Shown here piece after piece: positions 1-9,869 of a DNA stretch of 64,000 bases. The number at the start of each line of letters is the position of its first letter. Position 1 is the stretch's first letter. Both the position numbers and the translations under genes were made by a program. The notes under the pieces are model-generated. The model saw nothing but the letters and a program-made list of their open reading frames with translations, had not been told where the DNA came from and made no database searches. Source of the DNA: Styela clava (taxonomy: Eukaryota; Chordata; Ascidiacea; Stolidobranchia; Styelidae); the NCBI RefSeq assembly GCF_964204865.1, contig NC_135259.1, positions 10,302,974-10,366,973 of the forward strand, given 5' to 3'.

Positions 1-26
1 GCGACTCAAATTCGTTTCGTTGACAT

Positions 27-180
27 TTGATGAGGAAATACCCAAGTCAGCTGTATCCAGAAAGTTGGCATGCCATGATTTATTCGGATGTTTACGACGC
101 CGCTTTCTTTTCCCGACAGTTTATTACCATCTTTCGTTTTTTTGGCGCGAAACTTATCAATAAACAGTTAGAAAAACATC
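27..180. repeat. Promoter-distal repeat, four copies (27, 3054, 10438, 12548)
   Basis: A segment of about 150 bp starting gatgaggaa and containing gctttatccgg and tcatctttcg occurs at 27-180, 3054-3190, 10438-10580 and 12548-12680. In the second and fourth copies it lies about 100-250 bp upstream of the TATA-like motif of a methyltransferase gene. The first and third copies have no gene directly downstream, so they may be left-over promoter fragments from earlier duplications. Confidence 0.6.
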
Positions 181-194
181 GTGCATCTTATGTC

Positions 195-795
195 TCATGT
201 GCTGTTGTACTATATGTCTATTACTTTTGGTTTGACAACCTCTCAGCATACACCAGAATGATGTATACCTTATATTGATTTTTTTCCATTTTTATTACTT
301 TTTCATGCATAAAATTACCTTCAGAACCCAGCCTCTTTAGAGACCCACGAGTGTATATCTATAACATCATTTAGCTTCTGAATCAATTAAAATTGGTGAT
401 ATCTACCTAGATCTACACAAATGCGGTGCCGCGCCAAAAGAAAAACAGTAGTAGGGTACCTTGGTTGGGTATTCAATGACCCGCGGTTTCCATGGTTACC
501 CAGGCCTGTGGTGTCTGGAGCCGTCTTCTTCTTTTTACTAGGGTGATAACAGGTCGCTCAAATGTGTCTCAAACTCTGGCCTTTGTTAGGATTTTACGTT
601 TGACTTCTTTCTCAGTATGATTTAATGTTAAATTTACTCCTTCGTAGGTGACGCTGCTAGATAACCTTACTGGTTTATCGGGTCTCCTTTCACACTCAAA
701 TTCATATTTATTTATTTTTCCTAATTTTGTTTGTTCATAATGTACTCTCAGTTTGTGATAAAATAAACTACTGACTGACTGAATACTACAAAGTA
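195..795. mobile_element. Insertion in block A, possible retroelement 3' end
   Basis: This stretch is absent from the equivalent place in block C, where the aaacagttagaa motif (10588-10599) runs almost directly on towards the segment matching 795 onwards. It ends with an A/T-rich segment and a short actg-type tandem (about 765-782), as some non-LTR retroelement or SINE 3' ends do. No coding frame was recognised and clear target-site duplications were not found. Confidence 0.3.
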
Positions 796-1779
796 AGGCA
801 CGTTAACAATTCTTGCTCAATAAAAACCTAATCAAAGACGATTTCAATATCTCACTCCACGTTGAAAATTTGAATTTTCAGACTTTCAGTCTATTCTGTT
901 TATCGATTCTCGCATGCATTGGTTGGCTTATTGTAGTAAAAATCTTGTGGCAAAACTCAAAGTGTCTTGATTGGTGTGCATGGAGTAGGCTATGCGTGTG
1001 CATTCTGATTAGGAATCTGGACTTAACGAATTAATGACTTATTTAGTAGAGAGTAGTGCGTTTTTTTAGCCTCACCGTTAGTACAGTGGTGTACTGTAAA
1101 GGATGTGATTGGTTATAGGCATAATCTAAGAGCGAGTACATGATGAAGAATGAAGATACGATTTAATTCATTCCCAAGTTCTTCCAATATTTTTACGAGT
1201 TTTAAATCAGAGAAAAAAATTCAATGTCAAATGAATGCGTAAGTTTAAGGTATCGAATGATGTAGAAGAAAAAAAATTGTCCCTACCTTCCCCTATCTGG
1301 AAAACGCAATTCCACAAGGACTTTAACAATTTAATATTTGAAATTCATGGTAAAGTTTCTCTTCTGACAATTATTAAATCATCCAATTCAAATGACCAGA
1401 AAAACGATGCATCTTCAGGTCCACAATGGGTCGTGTCTGACAATATGCATGCCTTGAAATATCTAATTAATCTGGTTATGAAACACGAGTATTGTCAAAC
1501 ATAGTGTGATCCAGGCTGGCACTTTTAGGATCACCGCCCAAAGAATAAAGTAGCATTTTGCGCCTATATTCAGTTATAGCAAACCCATAGTACAACTTGG
1601 ACAAGTCGCATTTACTACGCGCATCATTTTATATTTGGGCGTCTAGGTGGCAATTACTTATAACCAAATAAGCAATATTTTTTTTGAGATTGGTTATGTG
1701 TTATTATCATTACATACATCCGCCCAAGTGGGTGTTCACCCACTATAGGGAGTGTATGGAAATTACCGTTCATGTTTGT

Positions 1780-1970
1780 TAAAATCACGGAACTTTAATG
1801 TTGTATCGATGCTCCCGAAGTATGTGTATCAAGATGGCGCATAACCTGAACATATTATGTGTATCAAGTTAGGGTCCAGGGCATCCCGAGTGGGTCGCCA
1901 TAAGCTGTGGTAATAAATAGTGGGTCCAAACTCTGAAAAGTTTGGGAACCACTGCTTCAGATAATATGAT
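1780..1970. mobile_element. hAT-like element end, shared with 11050-11250
   Basis: The segment contains the ctcccgaagtatgtg type motif also seen in other repeats of this window, and ends with agtttgggaaccactgct, a terminus typical of nonautonomous hAT elements. The same segment is present in block C (11080-11245), so it was inserted before the block duplication. No transposase remains. Confidence 0.45.
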
Positions 1971-3285
1971 TGTCATCGCAAATTTACTTACTTATATAGT
2001 GAGTCGGGGGAAGTCGAACCCACTAATAAATTATTCTGAATAACTCTTTACAAAATGTCGCAGCTGCATTCGTTCTACATTTGATTTATGTAACCACCAT
2101 TCAGCTATCTCGCCACATTTGCACATCGTTGCCATAGCAACGAATCGGAATATACGCACGATTTTCAGCTAAAGAAATATCGGGATAAGTTGAACATTTT
2201 GTGGGCAAGACGGACATACATCAAAATAAACTTGATGTGTCTCATAAAATTTCGGCCAACGCCTAGATGCCTTAGGATCAGGTCTCTTAACATTTTGTTC
2301 AAACAGATAATTTTTCCTGCATGTTATTAACAGTGTGTACTGTCCGTTTTGCCCCATAAAGGGCATTGCAGGGCAATTTACAAAAGAGTTTGAACAGCTT
2401 TAGAAAAAACAACAAATCTTTTGCACTTTTTATGTCTTCTTTATACAAACCTCTAGAAGTATTTATTTTGTAATTTCTCAGCATAACCTTGGACGTATTT
2501 TAAACGTCTGTGGGGAAAAAAAATTGGATGGAGTAACTTCTAGGGGACCTCGTATAAATGTGGCGATGAGAGTGCTTTTAATCCGTGTTGTAAAAGGGTA
2601 CTTAGTACCAAGAAATAATTATCAACAAGTATCGATGACGACGGCCCATTGACATTCCCAACAGACTAAATTGAATAAAAACTCCCCTCTCCCCCACTCA
2701 AAATTCACCCTACTTCTTAAGTGACCCTGCCTACCCAAAAATGAGCACTGGTAGTCTACTAAAGAATTTTTTCAATCATATGTATCTGCGATGCGTTTTG
2801 GGCGAAGAAAAAGCGCGAGCTGTCGCTATTTGAAGGATTATATTTTGCATGTCCATCATACCCCAGGGGTCCGGGTCCGACTTACCCCGACCTACTATAT
2901 GGGTTTTGAATATTATGCTTTTAGTAGTATTATCCAATGTCTTAGATTTCTAATAATATGCGTTCCAAAGAGAAAGTGATGCACTATGCTAAAACCTACC
3001 AACAATCTTTTGACTTAGCCTATTACAATGACTCAATCATTTTCGTTCACAATTGATGAGGAAGTAACCAAATTCGCTTTATCCGGAAAAGTGTCATGTC
3101 ATGATTTATCTGATTGATTACAGCGTCGCTTTATTCTCCTGATAGTTTGGTATCATCTTTCGTTTATTGTCGTGGATTTTATCAGGGCCCTGTCTGACTC
3201 GTCGTTTCATACTAAAATCTTTCTTCATTTGTCGGTACAAAATTGCTGTGCTAAACGTGAAACGCCAACAGTCAGAAATGACGCC

Positions 3286-3563
3286 ACACTATATATATCC
3301 ATCAAGTTCATTTTAGCTTTGATTACAAAATGCCGCGGCGTGGGTTAAAGAATTTTTGTTCGGCGTATAGTATGTACATTTAATTTTTATTAAGCTAATT
3401 TTCAAAATTATATGTATAAGGAAAGCAAAATTACCTTTTATCTTTATTGTATATTTCTATTGATGAATAATTACAAAATATTTCAAATGAGTATTTTTTT
3501 TTTAAAACTTTCTTTCAGGATTGTGGTTTGATTCAAACTCTACTCAGTTAGCTAACTAGAATA
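3286..3563 (+). promoter_or_regulatory. Methyltransferase 1: TATA-like box, 5'UTR exon, 5'UTR intron
   Basis: A TATA-like run (ctatatatatcc, about 3289-3300) is followed by a probable first exon ending at 3343 with donor gttaaa. The acceptor tctttcag ends at 3518, and the second exon begins gattgtggtttg, 45 bp before the start codon at 3564. The first exon contains an ATG at 3330. After splicing it would read 8 codons (MPRRGIVV) and stop at TGA before the real start, so a short upstream ORF is possible. The donor and acceptor are supported by comparison with copy 3. Confidence 0.5.
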
Positions 3564-4409
3564 ATGGAAGACTATCTGGGAGAAGAAGCAGCAAATGTTT
3601 ACACCAAGAATCCGAAATTCCCACCTCATATTGCAGAATATGTAATGAATCGTCTTAAAAAAATAAAGGGCAATGAAAATTTCGAGAAATTTGAACTTGT
3701 TGTGGACGCTGGATGTGGTAACGGAAAATCATTGTTAGATTTTTTGCCTTTTTTCCAAAGATCCATCGGATTCGACGTCAATGAGAATCAAGTTAGAAGA
3801 GCAAAAGAAAGTATAAAATCCGAGACAGCAACATTTTATGTAGGCATAGAGGAATCTATGCTCGTCGAGGACAAATCCGTAGACTTATTACTCAACGTTG
3901 GCGCTTTGCATTTCATGGATCTTGCGACGTTTTTAAAAGAGTGTAGGCGAGTTTTGAAGAGTACTGGGCTTTGTGCTACTTACGATTCTTCATTTTCGAG
4001 ATTGGAAGTACATTTTCCTGTCAAAAATGCGAATCAGAAAACGGCCGACGGTAGTGGGATTCTTACAAGTTATCGAACAACATTATATCGTTACTATATT
4101 GAAGCCAACCACCCCACTGCGGAATGGCTTAACCGATATGAACAGATTTATGAGCGAGTTACTGGATTCAACAAAGAGAGAAATGATGACGTAACATACG
4201 ATTACAATATGACACTGAAAGAACTGAAAATGTTCTTTCTGTCTTTCCCGACATTCAGAAAACATCACAATTTATTTGGGGAAGAATCTGCTCCATTGAA
4301 TATAATGGGAGAAGATTTGAAGAAACTTGTAAACGCTGAAGGAATTGATGATGAAAAGTTGCAACTTCGTTTCACACTGTCAATGTTCTTTTTATTTTTA
4401 TATAATTAA
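3564..4409 (+). CDS. SAM-dependent methyltransferase, array copy 1
   Basis: Predicted class I (Rossmann) SAM-dependent methyltransferase of 281 residues in one coding exon, resembling the Methyltransf_11 / small-molecule type (cytosolic, no signal peptide or membrane segment). Motif I is VVDAGCGNG at residues 46-54. The acidic residue closing strand 2 is D71 in IGFDV. A hydrophobic motif IV-like strand (VDLLLNVGALHF) spans 106-117. The N-terminus (residues 4-23, tyrosine plus KFPP) looks like the usual lid of this family. The start is the first ATG after the 5'UTR acceptor and is shared by all three copies. A polyadenylation signal AATAAA lies at 4625-4630. The substrate cannot be told from sequence. 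Copies at 7552 and 13055 are near-identical in length and sequence. Residue 53 in motif I differs in all three (N here). Confidence 0.93.
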   Translation: MEDYLGEEAANVYTKNPKFPPHIAEYVMNRLKKIKGNENFEKFELVVDAGCGNGKSLLDFLPFFQRSIGFDVNENQVRRAKESIKSETATFYVGIEESMLVEDKSVDLLLNVGALHFMDLATFLKECRRVLKSTGLCATYDSSFSRLEVHFPVKNANQKTADGSGILTSYRTTLYRYYIEANHPTAEWLNRYEQIYERVTGFNKERNDDVTYDYNMTLKELKMFFLSFPTFRKHHNLFGEESAPLNIMGEDLKKLVNAEGIDDEKLQLRFTLSMFFLFLYN

Positions 4410-6262
4410 ATAATGAGGTAATTATAATGTGCGTCTGCGTTCACCGTAAACGTGCATCCAGCAAGAATTTGTTTAGTATATATGCTAGTTTTCTTGTGTT
4501 GAAAGTTAACTCCTTAATTTCTGATTACCTTATCGAAGCATGATAAATTGAAAATTGTGGCTTTGTGATTTTAATTTCGATTCAAAGTCAACTGTTTTAT
4601 TCGAATTGCTCTTGTTAATCAGCGAATAAAAGGATTTATAAGAAATGGGTTATAGAGCAATCAGTTGTTATTAAATCATGAATACTTGAGCATCGGACTC
4701 CTGATGCCTTCATCCTTTAGGCGCCAAATTAACTAATCCAATCAAGATGTTATGTGCTGATGGTCACAACATATTGCAACATATTTAAAATATATAGTAA
4801 TATACCATATATAAAAAGTTATTGAAAAATACACAAAGAACACAATTGTCGACTCTCTTGTTGAACGTTTTTTCGCGTATCGTGTCTCGGGAAAGTCGAT
4901 TACTCAGAGTTACTCAGTTATATACTGCAGTAATTTTGACGTAAAACCCTTTTGAATAGTTTCAACGCATAAAGGCTTAAAGTCCTATTTGTATGTAACT
5001 AAAATTCAATACATCGAATATATCATACATCCACCAACAAATAATTTACATATATATATATAGAAAAGATGGAAATGCAGAAAAGTATTGCAAAAGTAAA
5101 AGTTACACGATAAGTTTTCATTGTGTATTCATATATCTATGTTCATCTCTCAAAAAGCTTATGCTATCGTTTCAGTTATTTCGAAATGATCGAATTATAA
5201 TCCAAATTAATTAATAGTTGTTACTGGGTATACAATTTTTTTGTGAATTTTGATGTTTGAAATATTTAACATGACGAGACGTTCACAGCCAATGACCAAA
5301 ACATTTTGCTGTAATTCTTAGGTACTTTGGTAACTTGGTATCCCTTTTGTAACTTCTAAATATGCTTGAAAACGATGTTGTCATTATATTTTTCCAGCGT
5401 ATTTTTCTAATTCTTTTATCGTGCTTTCGTTCTTGCCCTTGAGCGATCTTTTCAGTATCACAGAGAGTCTTAATATTGAGCGATCCACGCCACCAGGAAT
5501 AACAATGTCAAGGAGAAATGAGAGTCAAATTTGAACTCTGAAGAGAACGTGGCACAGCGACGAGCGCACTTTTTTTAGCGCTGCCGTTAGTCAGCGGACG
5601 TTAGGAAGTGATTGATTTTTGACTTAGCGTTGCAGGGGAAAGAACGAAGAGAAGGTTGATTCAGTCCTATTTATATTTAAAATTATTGTGGTATTTTAAT
5701 AAATTTTGGTAGCAAAACACCGAAGTTTAATAATAACAAGGGTTTTTGATTGATCTATCTTATTGTTGTATAAAGTGAATATAAGATTGGCATCTAAATT
5801 TTATAACTCCCAATATTCCATTTTTTTTTCTCGCTAATTTTTTGTCAATATTTATTGATCTCAGTAGTATTCAGACATGGTCGACTGCTAACAAATCAAA
5901 GGATTGTTTGGCCAAAATTGATGAGAAATAGACAGGTTTATCGTTCGAAACCTGGAGCAGAATACTGGGCAGGCTGATGCCAAATAAAACGTCATGGTCG
6001 AACGTGGTTGAATATTTTTCTTAAAAAACACGAAATTCACATGGCACTAAATATACGCAATTGCATAGAAGAGTGGGAAAGTGGCAGACTGCAAAAACGT
6101 ATCGCTTGAAAAATGTGCTGATAAAACTGAAACCTGTTGATATAAACCGAACAGTACGTTATTATTATATCAGTTTTTTAAAACATCGTTGAACAGTCGA
6201 TTTTTATTGTATATATACATTATAACTTCGTCCAAATATGAGATCTCTTCGTTGGGTCTACT
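4410..6262. other. Intergenic region with no recognised gene
   Basis: Up to 4898 this is 3' flank shared with copy 3. From 4899 to about 5640 it is A/T-rich sequence in which I see no gene. From about 5640 it matches 8640 onwards in the same orientation, including the motifs gatgagaaatagacagg and aatactgggcaggct. A short segment at 5565-5640 distantly resembles the repeats at 1060-1130 and 6960-7030. Confidence 0.6.
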
Positions 6263-6851
6263 TCATCCACGTCTACGAAGAGAAGGAAACCTGGAACGAT
6301 TTCGTCCACCTGTAACTCAATAGTTAAAATAATCAATGCTATTATCAAACTTAAAATAAATGAACAATTACGAATGTGATACATCTGTCATGTTGACAGG
6401 ATTGGCTAACAATGCCATTCTCCTTGTAAATACATGACACAATCAAAATGTCATCGCCGACTTCGTCACAGGATTTATTATATATTTAATCGTTATATAT
6501 GAATTAGGATTAACACATATATTTTATGTTGAATTCAAAAAGATCCATATATAGAATGATAAAAATATGTATGTGTTTGTTAATTCAATTAGATACTTTA
6601 TTATGACAAAGTTAAGTTTAGTCTTAATATTTAGTTCTATGCATAACGGAACATATATTGTGGTACATTTTACAGGACATAGTACATTCTTTTCATGTGA
6701 TTGGCAAAGATAATTTTATACGTCATGATTACGTACAAACTAGCTATAACAGTGATTTCATGTATTCAACTAATAATTTGATACCTTTAATCGATGTAAT
6801 CCACAGCACCAACACTATGAAAACGTCGATTTTTCTCCAGATAGAACCCAT
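6263..6851 (-). CDS. Predicted short secreted Arg-rich peptide gene, copy A
   Basis: Two-exon minus-strand model, not recognised from any family I know. Exon 1 is 6851..6785: ATG, 22 codons, then split codon G|GT at donor GTATC. It encodes MGSIWRKID and a hydrophobic segment VFIVLVLWI, a plausible signal peptide. Exon 2 is 6309..6263, after acceptor TTACAG, and ends at TGA. The product is 37 residues with tail GGRNRSRFPSLRRRG, which holds 6 arginines and no acidic residue. AATAAA on the minus strand lies at 6208-6203, about 55 nt past the stop. Copy B (9250-9815) keeps the start, both splice sites, the phase, the TGA and the polyadenylation signal, and differs in exon 2 by a 3-bp in-frame gap. 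Cautions: the donor is weak, D9 sits just before the hydrophobic core, and the peptide is very short. A cationic antimicrobial or signalling peptide is inference only. Confidence 0.42.
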
Positions 6852-6951
6852 TTCTCTTATGGTAGTAGCAATCAGTCTTTGCCTCTTAAAAAAACTTGCT
6901 CAAGGATTAACACGACGGGAAATCGAGTTCATAGAGAAAGAAAACTAAGAA

Positions 6952-7551
6952 GAGAGTGGTGCATTTTCCTTAGCCTTACCGTTAGTACAGTTTTATAAAC
7001 TGTAAAGGATGTGATTGGTTATAGGCATAATCTAACAGCGAGTACATGATGAAGAAAGTAGAGACGATTTAATTCATTTCCAGATTCTTTCGATATTTTA
7101 TGCATTTTAAATCAGAGAAAAAAACTGCCAACAGTTAGAAATTAAGCCACGCTCTACATCTCCTTCAAGCTCGTTTTTGCTTCGATTACAAATGCCACGG
7201 CGTTGGGGAAGGCAGTTTGTTTGGCTTTGTATGTACATTTTATTTTTATTTTTAGAGCTAATTTCAGAATTATTTATAAGGAAAACAAAATTAATATTTA
7301 GTTGTTGTATCCAGTTATTAGTATTTATTTAGTTGGGTTAAGGAAGTTTGTTCGGCATTGAATGTACCTTCATTTTTCTATCAGAGCTAATTTTTCATAT
7401 AACATGTATAACGAAAGCAAAATTAGCATTTATCTTTATTGTATATTTTGATTATTAAATAATTACAAAATATTTCAAATGAGTACTTTTTAAATCTTTT
7501 TTTTAGGATTGTGGTTTGATTCAAACTATATCCAGTTAGTTAAATAAAATA
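6952..7551 (+). promoter_or_regulatory. Methyltransferase 2 upstream region: chimeric promoter with duplicated intron segment
   Basis: Bases 6952-7130 match 1048-1225 rather than the region directly upstream of copies 1 and 3. The join to methyltransferase-type 5' sequence lies near 7125. The TATA-like motif is degraded (ctctacatctcc instead of ctatatatatcc). The matching donor position reads gttggggaagg and has lost GT. About 125 bp downstream the donor and intron start are repeated (gttgggttaagg near 7333, then gtttgttcggc), so part of the 5'UTR intron is duplicated in 7200-7400. The acceptor TTTTAG ends at 7506. Confidence 0.5.
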
Positions 7552-8397
7552 ATGGAAGACTATCTGGGAGAAAAAGCAGCAAATGTTTACACCAAGAATC
7601 CGAAATTCCCACCTTATATTGCAGAATATGTAATGAGACGTCTTAAAAAAATAAAAGGCAATGAAAATTGCGACAAATTTGAACTTATCATGGACGCTGG
7701 ATGTGGCCAGGGCAAATCATTATCAGATTTTTTGCCCTTTTTTCAAAGATCCATCGGATTTGACGTCAGTGAGAATCAAGTTAGAAAAGCAAAAGAAAGA
7801 ATAAAATCTGACACAGCAACATTTTATGTAGGCAGAGAGGAATCTATGCTCGCCGAGGACAAATCCGTTGACTTATTACTCAACGTTGGCGCTTTGCATT
7901 TCATGGATCTAGCGATGTTTTTAAAAGAGTGTAGACGAGTTTTGAAGAGTACTGGGCTTTGTGCTATTTACGATTCCTCATTTTCGAGATTGGAAGTAAA
8001 TTTTCCTGTCAAAAATGCAAATCAAATGTCGGCCGACGCTAGTGATATTCTTACAAGTTATCGAACAACATTACATTGTCACTATATTGAAACCAAGCAC
8101 CCCTCTGCAGAATGGTTCAACCGATATGAACAGATTTATGAGCGAGTTACTGGATTCAACAAAGATAGAAATGATGACGTAACATACGATTTCAATATGA
8201 CACTGAAAGAACTGAAAATGTTCTTTTTGTCTTTCCCGACATTCAGAAAACATCACAATTTGTTTGAGGAAGATTCTGCTCCATTGAATATAATGGGAGA
8301 AGATTTGAAGAAACTTGTAGACGCTGAAGAAATTGATGATGAAAAATTGCAACTTCGTTTCACACTGTCAATGTTCTTTATATTTTTATATAATTAA
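7552..8397 (+). CDS. SAM-dependent methyltransferase, array copy 2
   Basis: 281-residue paralogue of the gene at 3564, also intronless in the coding part. Motif I is IMDAGCGQG (residues 46-54), so the variable residue 53 is Q. D71 and the motif IV-like strand are kept. The reading frame is intact with no stop or frameshift and ends in the same FLYN-stop as the other copies. Substitutions are scattered and mostly conservative, which suggests the protein is still under constraint. AATAAA lies at 8575-8580. The 5' region differs from its sisters: lost TATA-like box and a rearranged 5'UTR intron. This copy may therefore be expressed differently or weakly. The substrate is unknown. Confidence 0.9.
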   Translation: MEDYLGEKAANVYTKNPKFPPYIAEYVMRRLKKIKGNENCDKFELIMDAGCGQGKSLSDFLPFFQRSIGFDVSENQVRKAKERIKSDTATFYVGREESMLAEDKSVDLLLNVGALHFMDLAMFLKECRRVLKSTGLCAIYDSSFSRLEVNFPVKNANQMSADASDILTSYRTTLHCHYIETKHPSAEWFNRYEQIYERVTGFNKDRNDDVTYDFNMTLKELKMFFLSFPTFRKHHNLFEEDSAPLNIMGEDLKKLVDAEEIDDEKLQLRFTLSMFFIFLYN

Positions 8398-9249
8398 ATA
8401 ATGAGGTAATTATAATGTGCGTCTGCGTCCACCGTAAACGTGCAACCAACTTTACCGTCAGTTAACTGATATTCAAACGACGGCTATAATCAAAATAAGT
8501 TTAGTAGCCTATATATATATATATGCTAGAATAATAGTCACTTATTTCATTCGAATTGCTTTTGTTATTCAGTGAATAAAATGATTTAAAAGAAAGATGT
8601 TACAGAATAATCAGATTTCATCAAATCCCGAATACTTGTGGAGGTTGCTTCATTCCTATTTATAATCTAGAATATTGTGGTATTTAAAAAATTTTGCTAT
8701 AGTAAAACTCCGCAGTTTTATGACATTAATAATATAAATTCCATAATATCATGATGACAAGTCTTTTTGATTGATTCCTCTTATATAAAGTAAATATATA
8801 TAAGATTCGCATCGAAATTTTATAACTTCCAATATTCCAGGATTTTGTGAGTTTTTTCTTGCCAATATTCTTGTCATTAATTTTTATCTCAGTAGTATTC
8901 AATCATGTTCGACTGGTATCGAACGAAAGGCTTCTTTGGCCAAAATTGATGAGGCCAAAATTAGTGAGAAATATACAGGTATATCGTTCAAAACCTGGCG
9001 GAGAATACTGGGCAGGCTAATGCCAAATAAAACGTCATGGTCGAACTGGGTTAAATGTTTGTTTTTTAAACACGAAATTCACTTAACACTAGAAGTGCAG
9101 ACATAACTATAATCAGTTGATATATAACCGAATAGATCGTTTTTTCATTACATAAGTTTTTTTTAAAACATCGTTGAATAGTCGATTTTTATTATATACA
9201 TTATGATTTCTTCAAAGTATGAGATCACTTTGTTGAGTCTTCATCATCT

Positions 9250-9815
9250 TCACATACGTCTACAAAAAGTACGATACCATGGACGTCGTCTACCTGTAAA
9301 GCAAAAGTTGAAACAATCAAATACTATTATAAAATCTAATATAGATGAACAATTACAGAAGTGATACATCTGTCATGTTAACAGAATCAGATAAAAATGC
9401 CATTCTTCGTGTAAATACATAACTCAATCAAAATGTCATCGCCGACTTCGTCACAGGATTTATTTTATATTAACTGTTATATGATGTTCGGGTTCACACA
9501 TATATTTTTATATCGAATTCAAAAGTATCCATATATAGAATACAAAAAAAATTGTGCTCGTTAATTCAATTAGTTATTTTATTATGAAAAAGTTAAGTCT
9601 AGTCTTAATATTTACTTCTACGGATAACGGAACATTTATTGTGGTAAGTTTTTCAGGAAACAGTACATTTATTTCCCGTTATTGGTAAAGATAATATTGT
9701 ACGTCATGATTAATTACAATCGAGCTACATCAAGTTGTAATTTGGTACCTTCAATCGATGCAATCCATAGCATCAACGCCATGAAAACGGCGATCTTTCT
9801 CCAAATAGGACCCAT
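9250..9815 (-). CDS. Predicted short secreted Arg-rich peptide gene, copy B
   Basis: Paralogue of 6263-6851. Exon 1 is 9815..9749: 22 codons, MGPIWRKIA then hydrophobic VFMALMLWIASI, a better signal peptide than copy A. Donor GTACC. Exon 2 is 9293..9250, after acceptor TTACAG, and ends in TGA. The product is 36 residues with tail GRRRPWYRTFCRRM: 6 arginines, two aromatics (W, Y) and one cysteine, no acidic residue. AATAAA (minus) lies at 9193-9188. An in-frame ATG 12 bp upstream would add MTIE but is absent from copy A. Exon 2 looks more diverged between copies than the neighbouring intron, as seen in fast-evolving defence peptides, although I did not compute rates. If exon 1 is not spliced, the frame would instead run 13 more residues past the donor and stop. 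Confidence 0.45.
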
Positions 9816-9869
9816 TTCTATTGTCATAGTTTTTACTTATCAAAAAACTAAAAAAAAAACATAAATTAC

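Larger units (their letters stand above)
1..4898. repeat. Segmental duplication block A (partner of block C, about 10434-14386)
   Basis: Long stretches of this block recur in the same order and orientation from about 10434 to 14386. Matching segments include 800-1450 with 10630-11030, 1780-2480 with 11050-11740, 2500-3560 with 11760-13050, the methyltransferase gene and its 3' flank. Homology stops abruptly after the shared motif gaacgttttttcgcg, at about 4898 and 14386. Block A carries extra sequence (about 195-795 and 1455-1770) that block C lacks. Outside the gene the block is noncoding: the open frames are short and are not kept between copies. Confidence 0.85.
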
